A DNA stretch of 64,000 nucleotides. Origin: an uncultured Chlorobiaceae bacterium. GTDB lineage: Bacteria; Bacteroidota; Chlorobiia; Chlorobiales; Chlorobiaceae. The notes beneath the pieces were generated by a model. It was not told the origin of the DNA, ran no database searches, and saw only the letters and a list, made by a program, of their open reading frames with translations. The DNA lies in the NCBI GenBank assembly GCA_903843305.1, contig CAIMPI010000016.1, forward strand, positions 124,001-188,000, written 5' to 3'. This document shows, in pieces, positions 11,172 through 21,535 of the stretch. Both the position numbers and the translations under genes were made by a program. Numbering within the stretch: the first letter of the stretch is position 1; each line of letters begins with the position of its first letter.

Positions 11172-12164
11172 ATGAGTGAAACAATATTGGTGACGGGTTC
11201 AACCGGTTTTATTGGCGCCCGATTGCTGAGACATCTTGAGGAAGAAGGGGTGAGTGTCAAGGTCTTTCTTCGTCCCGAAAGCCAGGCTGGCGCTTTGCCT
11301 GAAAGGGTGGAGGTTGTTCGCGGCAGTTTCAGCGATCTGGAGGCTCTTGGTCGCGTTGTGCGTGATGTTGACCGGATAGTGCATCTCGCCGGAGTAACAA
11401 AAGCACTTGATGAGTCGGGGTATGATGCGGGTAATGTTATGCCAGTGAGGAACTTGCTTGACGCAATCAGTACGCATAACCCGCAGCTCAAGCGTTTTCT
11501 TTACGTTTCGTCGTTGACGGTTGCTGGTCCAGCATCTGAGGGTATACGTGGAGTCAGCGAGTCTGATTCCCCTTGTCCAGTGAGTGCCTACGGACGTAGC
11601 AAGTTAAGGGCGGAAACCTTATGTATGGAACGTTCAGCGCAGATTCCGATTACTATTGTGCGCCCTCCGGCAGTGTATGGACCGGGCGACAGGGATGTGC
11701 TTCAGGTTTTTCAGATGCTTGCCAAAGGGTTTCTGGTGTCGGCTGGTAGTCCGGGGAGGCAGCGCTTCAGTATGATTTATGTTGACGATCTTGTAAAGGG
11801 TATTATGGCGGCCGCTCGTTCTGAGAAAGCGGTTGCTCAAGTTTATTATATAACATCAACCTGTTCATTCTCGTGGAATGAGGTGATAGCCGCAGCTCGA
11901 CCTCTGCTCGGCTTTAAGAAGTTGTACAGGATTTCTCTGCCTGAACCCTTTGTTTTTTTCCTTGGTTCAGTAATTGGTGCTATCTCGTCGCTTCAGGGAA
12001 AGCCGGCTCTTATAAACAGTGATAAGGTTAATGAGCTCTTGCAGGACTATTGGGTCTGCTCTCCAGAGCAGGCTGAACGCGATCTTGGTTTTACGGCAGA
12101 AACCACTCTTGCTGAAGGTGTTGAAAAAACGATCTACTGGTATCAGCGCAAAGGGTTGTTGTGA
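11172..12164 (+). CDS. NAD-dependent epimerase/dehydratase (extended SDR)
   Basis: ILVTGSTGFIGARLLRHL Rossmann motif; VSAYGRSKLRAE (YxxxK). Confidence 0.85.
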   Translation: MSETILVTGSTGFIGARLLRHLEEEGVSVKVFLRPESQAGALPERVEVVRGSFSDLEALGRVVRDVDRIVHLAGVTKALDESGYDAGNVMPVRNLLDAISTHNPQLKRFLYVSSLTVAGPASEGIRGVSESDSPCPVSAYGRSKLRAETLCMERSAQIPITIVRPPAVYGPGDRDVLQVFQMLAKGFLVSAGSPGRQRFSMIYVDDLVKGIMAAARSEKAVAQVYYITSTCSFSWNEVIAAARPLLGFKKLYRISLPEPFVFFLGSVIGAISSLQGKPALINSDKVNELLQDYWVCSPEQAERDLGFTAETTLAEGVEKTIYWYQRKGLL

Positions 12165-12176
12165 ATCAAGTTACTG

Positions 12177-13217
12177 TTATCCGAGCAGTTTCTGCATGAG
12201 CTGCAAGAGCAGATATTTTTCGTCAGGGTAGGGATGCAGGCCTTTCAGTGCAGCATCTGTATCTTTCAGTGCAGCAATAGCTTTCTCGGTATCCTGCAGA
12301 GAAAAAGATCCGGTGTAGGTAATGTAGTTTTTTACGAAATATTCCTGCTTGCCGTACATACCGAGAATTTTTGCAATTTCTGCCTGGGGCAACTGCTTTA
12401 CTGCAGGTAGAGAGAGTTTCCAGAGACGGATATAAAAGGTTGTAAGAAAGCGGACAATGTTGCCGAGCCCCTCTTTTTGCCCCTCTTGATCCATGATCAT
12501 GAGCGAGATACCGCTGCAAAGTCTCAGGCTGCGTGCTGCAAGGGCTTTTTCAAGCTCAAAGACGTTATAAGTGCGTGAGATGCCGACACAGTCATAGACA
12601 TCGGTTGCTGTAATGCGCTTTTCGCCGCTTCGGGCGGAGATGTAGAGGATTATTTTCTCAATTTCATAGCATATTTCTCGCGCAGATGGTTGTATATATG
12701 CGGTAAAAGCCTTGAGTGCATCTGCCTCAAATTCCCATCCGGATAGTTTTGCTCTGTTTACGGCGAAAAGGTCGGGAGCCTTGATTGCCGGGAACTCATG
12801 GCGATATTTTTTCAATGTGCTGAATGGTGCTTTTTCAATATCTTTTTTATCGATCGGGTCAGCATCAAGTATCAGAACAGTAAATTCTGCGGGATTGGCG
12901 ATATAGCGACTGAATTTTTCTTCAAGTTGGTTCTGTAGGGCTTTTGTAGTTGGCTTTTTGATTTTTTCAAATTGCCGGACAACGATAAGCTGCTTTGGAG
13001 TGAACATCGGGTATTCAGAGGTTCTTGATACAAGTTCTCCAATTGTAAGATCAGCTCCGTGAAGAATGTGTGTATTGCTTGCGGCATCACTTTCTGAAGG
13101 GAATATTGCTGTTCTGATCATACCAGCAAGTTCTTCCTTGAGGAAGCTTTCTGGTCCATAAAAGAAATAAACCGGAGAAATGTTGCCAGCAAGAATATTT
13201 TTTTTTAATGCATCCAT
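12177..13217 (-). CDS. holA: DNA polymerase III delta subunit
   Basis: MDALKKNILAGNISPVYFFYGPESFLKEEL...; HolA-type N-terminus and length. Confidence 0.8.
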   Translation of the reverse strand: MDALKKNILAGNISPVYFFYGPESFLKEELAGMIRTAIFPSESDAASNTHILHGADLTIGELVSRTSEYPMFTPKQLIVVRQFEKIKKPTTKALQNQLEEKFSRYIANPAEFTVLILDADPIDKKDIEKAPFSTLKKYRHEFPAIKAPDLFAVNRAKLSGWEFEADALKAFTAYIQPSAREICYEIEKIILYISARSGEKRITATDVYDCVGISRTYNVFELEKALAARSLRLCSGISLMIMDQEGQKEGLGNIVRFLTTFYIRLWKLSLPAVKQLPQAEIAKILGMYGKQEYFVKNYITYTGSFSLQDTEKAIAALKDTDAALKGLHPYPDEKYLLLQLMQKLLG

Positions 13218-13277
13218 GTGGGATGTCAGGTATCATTGGGGCGCATCGGAGTGCGCCCTGAAGGTTAAAAAGAGAGT

Positions 13278-13745
13278 TCAGAAAGGAAGGTCATCCTTTT
13301 CGTTTTCAAGCATCTGTACTGTCGGAGAAGTTGCGGGTGAAGCGTTTTGCGGGCGTTCGTAAGTCTGTACTGTACCTTCATTGCTGCTTGGTCCACTTCC
13401 CTGTTCGCGCTGCCCCCCGAGCATTTGCATTTCCGAACAAACAATCTCGGTTGCATATTTTTTTTCGCCGCTTTTGGGGTCGTCCCAACTTCTGGTCTGC
13501 AAACGGCCTTCAACATACACCTGTCGTCCCTTTTTCAGGTACTGGTTGCATATTTCAGCAAGTTTGCCCCATGTGATAATCCTGTGCCATTCGGTTCTCT
13601 CCTGCAAGTTGCCGTTGCTGTCCTTAAAGTTTTCATTGGTAGCTAAAGTAAAATTGGCTACTGACTGACCGGATGTCGTTGTCCTTAATTCAGGATCGTT
13701 GCCGAGATGGCCGATCAGCATTACTTTGTTGAGTCCTTTTGCCAT
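13278..13745 (-). CDS. ssb: Single-stranded DNA-binding protein
   Basis: [36 protein letters not shown] fold; acidic C-terminus DDLPF. Confidence 0.95.
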   Translation of the reverse strand: MAKGLNKVMLIGHLGNDPELRTTTSGQSVANFTLATNENFKDSNGNLQERTEWHRIITWGKLAEICNQYLKKGRQVYVEGRLQTRSWDDPKSGEKKYATEIVCSEMQMLGGQREQGSGPSSNEGTVQTYERPQNASPATSPTVQMLENEKDDLPF

Positions 13746-13848
13746 GGTAGGTAGGGATTTGTTGAAAAAAGCATTAAGGAAAATATATTTTCAAGATTCC
13801 TTGTAAGGAAATACTTCTCTCCATTTACTTATGCGATAAATATACTTC

Positions 13849-14718
13849 TTATTCTATTAAAAGTTTTGCATCAATGACTGGGCCTTCCCGGCAGAGCAGC
13901 ATGGTTCTAACGCCTCCACTGGGATTCTTGACCTCAACACTGCAGCCATAACAAATACCGATGCCACAGCCCATAACTGATTCAAGAGAAAGGTCACATG
14001 GTAACTGGTATTCATTGCAGAACTGTGCAAGTGCCTTCAGCATTGGATTGGGTCCGCATGCAAAAATCTTGAGAGGCCCCTCATTGTTGAGAGCGGGAAG
14101 CTCAGTACGGAGCAGAGCCACCACAGTGCCTTTGAACCCTGAGGAACCATCATCTGTCGCAAACCGGCAGTTGGAAAGGTTTTGGGAGAGCAGGTCATCT
14201 TTTGTTCTGCCCCCGATCAGGTTGATTGTCTTTTTGCCTTCTTCGGCAAGTGTTTTTTCGAGAAAAAGCATGGGTGCTGTGCCAATTCCGCCGGAAACAA
14301 GCACAGCGGTTTGGAACTCCTCGCTTGTTCGATCAAAACTGTTTCCAAGCGGGCCAAGTACCATTACCGCTGTTCCTTCAGTGGTATCGGAAAAAAGAGT
14401 GGTACCAGGGCCGATTGATTTCACCATGATATCAATAAGGGTTCCCCTGACATTATGTATTGAAAACGGTCTTCTGAGCAGAGGCAGTGTTGAGTCCTTA
14501 ACCTTGATGTTGACAAAATTACCGGGTTTTGCTGTTGCAGCAATTGCCTGGCATTCGAGGGTTATAATGCTGACATTACTGGTGATGCGGTGTGTCTGGA
14601 CGACAGTTGCCTTGATATCGGCATAGTGGGCAGAGCACTCATGTGCAAGCAGTTTCGGTTCATTTCTGTAATTACCTTGTTCTGATCTCATGCGTTTTTG
14701 ATTGTCTGGGGCATTCAT
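13849..14718 (-). CDS. pyrK: Dihydroorotate dehydrogenase electron-transfer subunit / ferredoxin reductase family
   Basis: FAD/NAD-binding reductase fold plus CGIGICYGCSV...LLCREGPV cysteine cluster. Confidence 0.8.
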   Translation of the reverse strand: MNAPDNQKRMRSEQGNYRNEPKLLAHECSAHYADIKATVVQTHRITSNVSIITLECQAIAATAKPGNFVNIKVKDSTLPLLRRPFSIHNVRGTLIDIMVKSIGPGTTLFSDTTEGTAVMVLGPLGNSFDRTSEEFQTAVLVSGGIGTAPMLFLEKTLAEEGKKTINLIGGRTKDDLLSQNLSNCRFATDDGSSGFKGTVVALLRTELPALNNEGPLKIFACGPNPMLKALAQFCNEYQLPCDLSLESVMGCGIGICYGCSVEVKNPSGGVRTMLLCREGPVIDAKLLIE

Positions 14719-14862
14719 TGCTTCTTTACAGAGGTAAATTTTAATATGGCCAAAATAATTAAAAAAGAGTGTATGTTTGGTCTTTTGTAGTGTCAGCTTA
14801 GAGTTATATCTTTCTTTTCTTTCTGATTTTTTATCAGCATTCTAAAAACCAATGTTCGGTTC

Positions 14863-16089
14863 ATGCGTATTTTAACTTTTACAGGTAAAGGCGGGGTAGG
14901 CAAAACCAGTGTTTCAGCAGCAACGGCTGTCCGCTTGTCGGAGCTGGGCTATCGTACACTTGTTCTTTCAACCGATCCAGCACATAGTTTATCGGATTCC
15001 TTTAACCTGCCTCTTGGCCCCGAACCTACAAAAGTCAAGGAGAATCTTCATGCCATCGAGGTCAATCCTTATGTTGACCTTAAGCAGAACTGGCACTCTG
15101 TCCAGAAGTACTACACAAAAGTTTTTATGGCACAGGGTATTTCCGGAGTAATGGCAGATGAGATGACTATTTTGCCTGGTATGGAAGAGCTTTTTTCCCT
15201 TTTAAGAATAAAGCGCTATAAGGCGTCTGGGCTTTATGATGTACTTGTACTTGATACAGCACCTACAGGTGAGACACTTCGTCTGCTCTCCCTTCCCGAC
15301 ACTCTTGCATGGGGAATGAAGGCGGTTAAAAATGTCAATAAATACCTCATCAAGCCATTAAGCAAGCCGCTTTCAAAAATGTCTGATAAAATTGCTTTTT
15401 TTATTCCTCCTGCAGATGCTATTGAGTCGGTTGACCAGGTTTTCGATGAGCTTGAGGATATCCGTGAAATCCTGACGGATAACAAAAAATCGACAGTGCG
15501 TCTGGTCATGAATGCAGAAAAAATGTCAATCAAGGAGACCATGCGAGCCTTGACCTATCTGAACCTCTATGGTTTCAAGGTGGATATGGTGCTTGTAAAT
15601 AGATTGCTTGATACGCAAGAGAATAGTGGGTATCTGGAAAACTGGAAAGCTATTCAGCAGAAATACCTCGGAGAGATCGAGGAAGGATTTTCCCCTCTTC
15701 CGGTAAAAAAACTCAGGATGTATGAGCAGGAAATTGTTGGTCTCAAATCACTGGAGCTGTTCGCTAAAGATATGTACGGCGATACTGATCCGTCCGATAT
15801 GATGTATGATGAGCCCCCTATCAAGTTTGTCAGGAACAAGGATGTCTACGAAGTACAGTTGAAGCTTATGTTTGCCAATCCTGTCGATATCGATGTATGG
15901 GTAACAGGTGATGAATTATTTGTGCAGATTGGCAATCAGCGTAAAATCATCACGCTTCCGATCAGCTTGACAGGTCTTGAGCCTGGTGATGCCGTTTTCA
16001 AGGATAAGTGGCTTCATATTCCTTTTGATCTTAACCGAAACAATCACAGTAGGTCACAAAAAGAACAAAAGGCCTATGAAAGAGGTTGA
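14863..16089 (+). CDS. ArsA/Get3-family P-loop ATPase with C-terminal HSP20-like domain
   Basis: [42 protein letters not shown]-terminal VQLKLMFANPVDIDVWVTGDELFVQIGNQRK. Confidence 0.85.
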   Translation: MRILTFTGKGGVGKTSVSAATAVRLSELGYRTLVLSTDPAHSLSDSFNLPLGPEPTKVKENLHAIEVNPYVDLKQNWHSVQKYYTKVFMAQGISGVMADEMTILPGMEELFSLLRIKRYKASGLYDVLVLDTAPTGETLRLLSLPDTLAWGMKAVKNVNKYLIKPLSKPLSKMSDKIAFFIPPADAIESVDQVFDELEDIREILTDNKKSTVRLVMNAEKMSIKETMRALTYLNLYGFKVDMVLVNRLLDTQENSGYLENWKAIQQKYLGEIEEGFSPLPVKKLRMYEQEIVGLKSLELFAKDMYGDTDPSDMMYDEPPIKFVRNKDVYEVQLKLMFANPVDIDVWVTGDELFVQIGNQRKIITLPISLTGLEPGDAVFKDKWLHIPFDLNRNNHSRSQKEQKAYERG

Positions 16090-16210
16090 TGACTGTGAGT
16101 GGCTACTATTTGTTTAGATTGATATTTATGTTTAAATTCATTCAATAATAATTTTGTAGTTATAATTAGAACAGGGGCTTTGTTTTAGCCTCACTTCAAA
16201 GGAGAAAAAT

Positions 16211-16630
16211 ATGTCGGAATCGTACCAGAAACTGCGTAAGGACTTTAAAGAGCTCGAATTTACAGATCGGCTTACCTTTCTTGCTGAAAGCGTGCTTTTG
16301 ACAGGGCAGAGTGCTGTTGTTGGTGGTTTGAATCTTGCAGGTAATCTCTTTGATACGGTAACTGGCACAGTGGGCTCTGTTATCGACGCATCAGGCATTG
16401 GTAACTTGCTTGGCAATACTGGCGGTGTTGTTGGAGAGACTATTGACAGGGTTGCCATTACAGTTAAGGACGCATCGAGAACTGCCAGTGAGTTATATGT
16501 CAGTGCTGTTGAGTCCGTTGAAAATGCAACTGGAAATGCTGCCACGGCTGTTGGTGATGCAGGGGTGTCTGCTTCCGAAGTCGTGAAAAATTTTGCCGGT
16601 TCTTTTCAGAAGGGTCAGGTAAGAAAATAG
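16211..16630 (+). CDS. csmC: Chlorosome envelope protein CsmC
   Basis: 139 aa Gly/Ala/Val-rich protein directly upstream of csmA, the position csmC takes in Chlorobium; strong RBS (aaaggag). Confidence 0.7.
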   Translation: MSESYQKLRKDFKELEFTDRLTFLAESVLLTGQSAVVGGLNLAGNLFDTVTGTVGSVIDASGIGNLLGNTGGVVGETIDRVAITVKDASRTASELYVSAVESVENATGNAATAVGDAGVSASEVVKNFAGSFQKGQVRK

Positions 16631-16775
16631 GGAGTGCCACTTTTGCCTGGTGATCTTTTTGAGGAAGTCTGAAAAATCTTTTTTTGTGTTTTTTTGATTA
16701 TTATCTATAAATTGAGTCAAGAATTGTAATTTTAGTTCTAATTATTTTCCAACAATTAAATTCCAAGGAGGAATT

Positions 16776-17018
16776 ATGAGTGGTGGTGGTGTTTTTACCG
16801 ATATCCTGGCCGCAGCCGGACGTATTTTTGAGGTAATGGTTGAGGGGCACTGGGAGACAGTAGGTATGCTTTTTGATTCTTTGGGCAAAGGTACCATGAG
16901 AATCAATCGTAATGCCTATGGCAGCATGGGTGGCGGAACAAGTCTTCGTGGATCATCACCTGAAGTTTCAGGTTATGCTGTTCCAACCAAAGCTGTTGAA
17001 TCAAAATTTGCCAAGTAA
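16776..17018 (+). CDS. csmA: Chlorosome baseplate protein CsmA (precursor with C-terminal extension)
   Basis: [53 protein letters not shown]...; near-perfect match to known CsmA; aaggagg RBS. Confidence 0.97.
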   Translation: MSGGGVFTDILAAAGRIFEVMVEGHWETVGMLFDSLGKGTMRINRNAYGSMGGGTSLRGSSPEVSGYAVPTKAVESKFAK

Positions 17019-17042
17019 GCATAATTGATATGCTTGTTGTGA

Positions 17043-17078
17043 AGGCAGTGTAAAGTTCAAAACTTTCACTGCCTTTTT
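17043..17078 (+). terminator. Rho-independent terminator after csmA
   Basis: aggcagtgtaaagtt-caa-aactttcactgcct followed by ttttt. Confidence 0.8.
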
Positions 17079-17189
17079 AATTTCCAAAATCCGGTAAATT
17101 TTGGCTGATTGAGTGATTTCTGTTTATTAAAAATTTTCATAAATTTAAATTCAATCGGCTGGCAAGCGTTAAGTGAATAGGTATGGTTA

Positions 17190-18716
17190 ATGGCTAATGT
17201 GTCTGTATACGTTTCGGGTCAAACCGAACAAAATGATGTAACTGAGTTTTTTCAGAAAGGCCTTATGAGCGCCGGTGAAAATCCGATTGCTTTTTTTGAA
17301 GGGGTTTTTTATGAATCACATCAGGAACGAGTCGGCAATATTGCCTTTCAGGATTATCTGATCTATACTGACAAGGCGGTTTACCTTTGGGCAAGAGGTT
17401 CTAATAAGGACTATCTCGACAGGTTTAATCTTGGTGCAGTCTCAGTTAACAGCCGGAATAAAGATCATGATTTTGCGACGCTGAATTTCAAGGTACGCCG
17501 CGAGGACAGGGAGCCTGTCTATGTGATTTTTGATATGGTTGAACTGAGGGAAGCCGACCTGATTAACAGACTCCATACCCTTATTGAGTCGATCATAGAA
17601 GATCGTCTTGGTCTTAACTACCGGAAAAATCTGCCTGATGATGTTTCTGCCCTTGTTCTTCAGGGTTCAAGAGCTGTTTGTGTTCCTCAAGCAATTTCTT
17701 TTCGATTTGACGATCCCCCTGCTGTCCAGCAAGAGAGCCATATAGGGTATGGCCAGGATCTCCTGGAGCAATATAAGGCAAGTCTTGGTTATCCTCCTGA
17801 TGAACGTCCGCTTCAGCAGTCAGCCGAGTCTAAGCAGGATGGTTTTTCTCCCGCAGATGCCCTCAAGGGAATTGAAAATATGCTCCCTACAGATCCTGCA
17901 TCATTGAAAAGAATAGCTGGTTCAATAAAGGAATTGATTGGAGATGCACCTTTCAAGATTCGTGATCAGGTCAAGAGTGACCTGCAGCATGTTCCTGGCA
18001 TGCTCGCTGCCCTCAATGAACTCCTTAACAGTATCGCGGATAACCCTCAAGCCGAGCGCTTTGTCATAAATCTTGTGAAAACTGCTGTCAGAAATGACGG
18101 GATGATCGGATCGGTTGGAAAGCTTTTGCGACTTTCATCCAGTTTTGGTGACACCACGAAGAGGCGACCGCAAAGGCCTTCTTCCAAAGCGGATAACGCC
18201 GAATCCAGTAATGGTGCGCCTCATGCTCGACGACGCAACGACAGTTGTGGTGATGATACCACTCCCAAAAGAAAGAGTATTCATATAAAAAGCGATGACG
18301 ATGCGACGCTGAATGATGATTGTTTCAGTAGTCTTGAATCGTGCAGTGAAAAAGATACGCACCCAATGCCGTCCAGTAAAAATACTCGGATCGCGGATGA
18401 ATTTGAAGGTGGTGAGGCTCCGGCAAGAAAAAATATTACAATTAAATCTGTTGACGAAAACATACCATCAATTGTGAAAAACATGATGAGTATGGATGAC
18501 GTTTCTTCAACGCCAGTAGCACCCGGCGGACACGATGCGGTCGAAAGTGTCCCAAGAAAAAAAATCCTGATAAGATCGGATGTGGAAACAGGCACTGTTA
18601 ATTCAGATGAAAGGGATGTTTCAGCGGTGCCCCCTGTTGATCCTGCGTCGGCAAATAATACCTTTGATGTCAGTCGGCTCACTGGCAATGAACATGATAT
18701 TGAAAGAGCCTCTTAG
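17190..18716 (+). CDS. Conserved protein with N-terminal bacterial PH/GRAM-like region and low-complexity C-terminal tail
   Basis: N-terminal ...FQDYLIYTDKAVYLWARGSNKDYLDRFNLGAVSV... resembles PH-like domains; Ser/Asp-rich tail with repeated RKxIxI(K/R)S motifs. Confidence 0.6.
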   Translation: MANVSVYVSGQTEQNDVTEFFQKGLMSAGENPIAFFEGVFYESHQERVGNIAFQDYLIYTDKAVYLWARGSNKDYLDRFNLGAVSVNSRNKDHDFATLNFKVRREDREPVYVIFDMVELREADLINRLHTLIESIIEDRLGLNYRKNLPDDVSALVLQGSRAVCVPQAISFRFDDPPAVQQESHIGYGQDLLEQYKASLGYPPDERPLQQSAESKQDGFSPADALKGIENMLPTDPASLKRIAGSIKELIGDAPFKIRDQVKSDLQHVPGMLAALNELLNSIADNPQAERFVINLVKTAVRNDGMIGSVGKLLRLSSSFGDTTKRRPQRPSSKADNAESSNGAPHARRRNDSCGDDTTPKRKSIHIKSDDDATLNDDCFSSLESCSEKDTHPMPSSKNTRIADEFEGGEAPARKNITIKSVDENIPSIVKNMMSMDDVSSTPVAPGGHDAVESVPRKKILIRSDVETGTVNSDERDVSAVPPVDPASANNTFDVSRLTGNEHDIERAS

Positions 18717-18773
18717 CGATAAATAGCATTCAGTCAAGATCATCAAGTCCACTCAATAGTTTTTATTATCAAC

Positions 18774-19928
18774 ATGAGAATTATTCTTTACCTGGGTAAA
18801 GGAGGGGTAGGTAAAACTACCGTTTCAGCTTCATCTGCAACAGCCATTGCCCGAAGAGGGAAACGGGTTTTGATTATGAGCACTGATGTGGCTCACAGTC
18901 TTGCCGATGCCTTGAATGCCGAACTCTCTTCCACGCCGGTGGAAGTTGAAAAGAATCTCTTTGCTATGGAAGTGAATGTTCTTGCTGAAATCAGGGAAAA
19001 CTGGACAGAACTCTATTCCTATTTTTCGTCGATTTTAATGCACGACGGTGCTAATGAAGTTGTTGCTGAAGAGCTTGCTATTATGCCTGGTATGGAGGAA
19101 ATGATCAGTCTTCGCTATATCTGGAAAGCAGCAAAGTCAGGTAATTATGATGTTGTGGTTGTTGATGCGGCTCCAACCGGAGAGACCATGCGTTTGCTTG
19201 GTATGCCTGAGTCTTATGGATGGTATGCGGATAAAATTGGTGGGTGGCATTCCAAAGCAATTGGTTTTGCTGCTCCTCTCCTCAACAAGTTCATGCCGAA
19301 GAAAAATATCTTCAAGCTGATGCCAGAGGTGAATGATCACATGAAAGAACTCCATGCAATGTTGCAGGATAAAGCAATAACGACATTCAGGGTTGTTCTT
19401 AATCCTGAAAATATGGTTATCAAGGAAGCATTGCGTGTACAGACTTACCTTAACCTTTTTGGTTATAAGCTTGATGCGGCCGTAGTCAATAAAATTCTTC
19501 CTGCAAGCTCTTCCGACAACTACCTGCAGAGTCTTATAGATATTCAGAGCAAGTATCTCAAAGTGATTGAAAATTGTTTTTATCCGGTTCCGATTTTCAG
19601 GGTAAAACAGTCTACAGCAGAAATTATCAATACCGACAGACTGTACGAGTTGAGCAAGGAGATGTTTGGCGACAAAAATCCTGCTGATATTCTTTACAGT
19701 AGTGACAAAACCCAGTTGCTGGAGAAAGTTGACGGGAAATATGTTCTTAGCCTTTACCTGCCAAATGTTGAGGTGCAGAAGCTCAATGTGAATATCAAAG
19801 GTGATGAACTGCTGGTGGATATCAACAACTTCCGCAAAAGCATTATTCTTCCCAATGTTCTTGTGGGCCGAAAAACTGAAGGCGCAGATTTTATAGCAGG
19901 TAATCTTAATATTACGTTTGCCAACTGA
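18774..19928 (+). CDS. ArsA/Get3-family P-loop ATPase with C-terminal HSP20-like domain (second paralog)
   Basis: [46 protein letters not shown]-terminal [33 protein letters not shown]. Confidence 0.85.
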   Translation: MRIILYLGKGGVGKTTVSASSATAIARRGKRVLIMSTDVAHSLADALNAELSSTPVEVEKNLFAMEVNVLAEIRENWTELYSYFSSILMHDGANEVVAEELAIMPGMEEMISLRYIWKAAKSGNYDVVVVDAAPTGETMRLLGMPESYGWYADKIGGWHSKAIGFAAPLLNKFMPKKNIFKLMPEVNDHMKELHAMLQDKAITTFRVVLNPENMVIKEALRVQTYLNLFGYKLDAAVVNKILPASSSDNYLQSLIDIQSKYLKVIENCFYPVPIFRVKQSTAEIINTDRLYELSKEMFGDKNPADILYSSDKTQLLEKVDGKYVLSLYLPNVEVQKLNVNIKGDELLVDINNFRKSIILPNVLVGRKTEGADFIAGNLNITFAN

Positions 19929-19964
19929 AAGAACTGCACAGTATTTTTCATGATAATCCAGTCC

Positions 19965-20507
19965 TTACAGGACGGACTGCTTAGTCGGTGGTCCGTCTTT
20001 TTTTATTCCAACGTTTTCTTTTATCCTGACAAGTACCGACCGGTCATCACAGCATTCGAGGAGTTGTCGCATAGTTTGCTGCATCACGGGGTGCACAGGA
20101 TTGGCAATGTCAAGCAGAGGAATAAGGACAAATTTTCGGAGATGTAGTTCTGGATGTGGTATTGTGAGAGTTGTGGTGTGGAGGCAATTGTTGTTATAGA
20201 GCAGAATATCCAGGTCAATAACCCTTGGAATCCAATGAGAATAGGTTTTCGGGCGTCCCAACTCTTGTTCAATGGTTTTGCAATACCGACGAAGCTCTTC
20301 AGGTTGAAGTGATGTTTCAATCAGGATAACACCATTATAAAACCGATTTTGTTCCGTATCGCCGACCGGTTCTGTCATATAGATTGATGATACTGCACAT
20401 ATTGTCGCTTTTTCGAGAAGAGCAAGCTGATCGACAGCATTCTGCAGGTTGCTGAGTCGATCGCCAATATTTGAGCCTATCCCGATAAATACCTTATGTG
20501 TCGGCAT
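19965..20507 (-). CDS. folK: 2-amino-4-hydroxy-6-hydroxymethyldihydropteridine pyrophosphokinase
   Basis: MPTHKVFIGIGSNIGDRLSNLQNAV...; RxIDLDILLY motif. The track start at 20588 probably includes upstream residues. Confidence 0.9.
   Translation of the reverse strand: MPTHKVFIGIGSNIGDRLSNLQNAVDQLALLEKATICAVSSIYMTEPVGDTEQNRFYNGVILIETSLQPEELRRYCKTIEQELGRPKTYSHWIPRVIDLDILLYNNNCLHTTTLTIPHPELHLRKFVLIPLLDIANPVHPVMQQTMRQLLECCDDRSVLVRIKENVGIKKDGPPTKQSVL
19969..20003 (+). terminator. Rho-independent terminator after second arsA-like gene
   Basis: aggacggac-tgcttagtcggt-ggtccgtc followed by ttttttt. Confidence 0.65.
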
Positions 20508-20511
20508 AATG

Positions 20512-20889
20512 TCAGGTACGGGTTGTGGAATAATCGGCTTCTGCATAATCGCAGATGCCGTCAACGGGAGGATTGCGTTTTCGAACATTTATGGCGACCT
20601 TGTCGAGAAGCGGGAAGTCACGGAGAAGATCGTTGGCGATCTCATAAGCGACCGCTTCTATAAGAAAGCATTTTTTAAAGGTAAGCGCTTCCTTTATTTT
20701 CTTGTACACTGTGCCGTAATTGATAGTTTTTGTGATATCATCGTTCAGTGCTGCATCGGTGAAGTCGAAAGAGAGTTCGGCATCAACCTCATATTTTGCG
20801 CCCACAGTATGCTCTTCTTTGAGTACTCCGTGGTGGGCATAAAAAACCATGTTGACAAGGCGGACGCATGAATGAGTGTGTCTTGTCAT
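20512..20889 (-). CDS. folB: Dihydroneopterin aldolase
   Basis: [35 protein letters not shown]; adjacent to folK. Confidence 0.9.
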   Translation of the reverse strand: MTRHTHSCVRLVNMVFYAHHGVLKEEHTVGAKYEVDAELSFDFTDAALNDDITKTINYGTVYKKIKEALTFKKCFLIEAVAYEIANDLLRDFPLLDKVAINVRKRNPPVDGICDYAEADYSTTRT

Positions 20890-21224
20890 TATGGTTTGAC
20901 TCTCTTTTCGTATTTGTTGCCGATAACTTTACACTCTGGCAAACAATACCACAGGAGCATGTCGGAGTTGCCATCATTCAACACTTTAAAACTTCCGGAA
21001 TCAAAAACAACTTCGACGGTATAATCATCCCACCGCAAAAGATCTCCCTCAAAAATCTCACGACCATCCTTGTCGAGCAGGCCGGTAAACTGCAACCATT
21101 CAGAGCGCTGTCTGAAATTAACAAAATCTACATCCCGGGTATTTACTGTTGAGAAGCGCCAAACGTCTTGCAGTGAGGCAACATCTTGAAATAATGCCTT
21201 AAATCTGATGTTATTGATATCCAT
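20889..21224 (-). CDS. YopX-like domain protein
   Basis: [34 protein letters not shown] matches the YopX-family pattern (FTGL.DKNGKEIYEGDI); overlaps the folB start as TAATG. Confidence 0.65.
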   Translation of the reverse strand: MDINNIRFKALFQDVASLQDVWRFSTVNTRDVDFVNFRQRSEWLQFTGLLDKDGREIFEGDLLRWDDYTVEVVFDSGSFKVLNDGNSDMLLWYCLPECKVIGNKYEKRVKP

Positions 21225-21535
21225 GTCCGTAACAAAAAAGCCCCGAAACCGGGCAGCGCTTCGAGATTATTTAAAATGACAGCCAGCCCTCCATAATACT
21301 AATAATATAACAATTCTTTACCTCGTTATACAATGAGGCATAAAATCAGACTTTACCAGGCTTGTCGAGACCACTTGCCAGGTCTCGGATTGGTGAGTAT
21401 TTACAGGTTATGGCACAGCCAAAATAAGTATAACGTTTAACTTGCAAGGAATCGTGATCTTAAGGATCCCCAAAAAGTATAAAATTTACTAACTTGCTTT
21501 ATCGTAAGGTTTATGAAACTTTCAAGAGAACCGCA

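Noticed and set aside
13961-14626. 221 aa + strand ORF
   Set aside because: Antisense to the pyrK gene; no family resemblance.
14863-19928. ArsA-like genes as an arsenic-resistance operon
   Set aside because: No arsB/arsC/arsR nearby, no cysteine triad, and they flank chlorosome genes.
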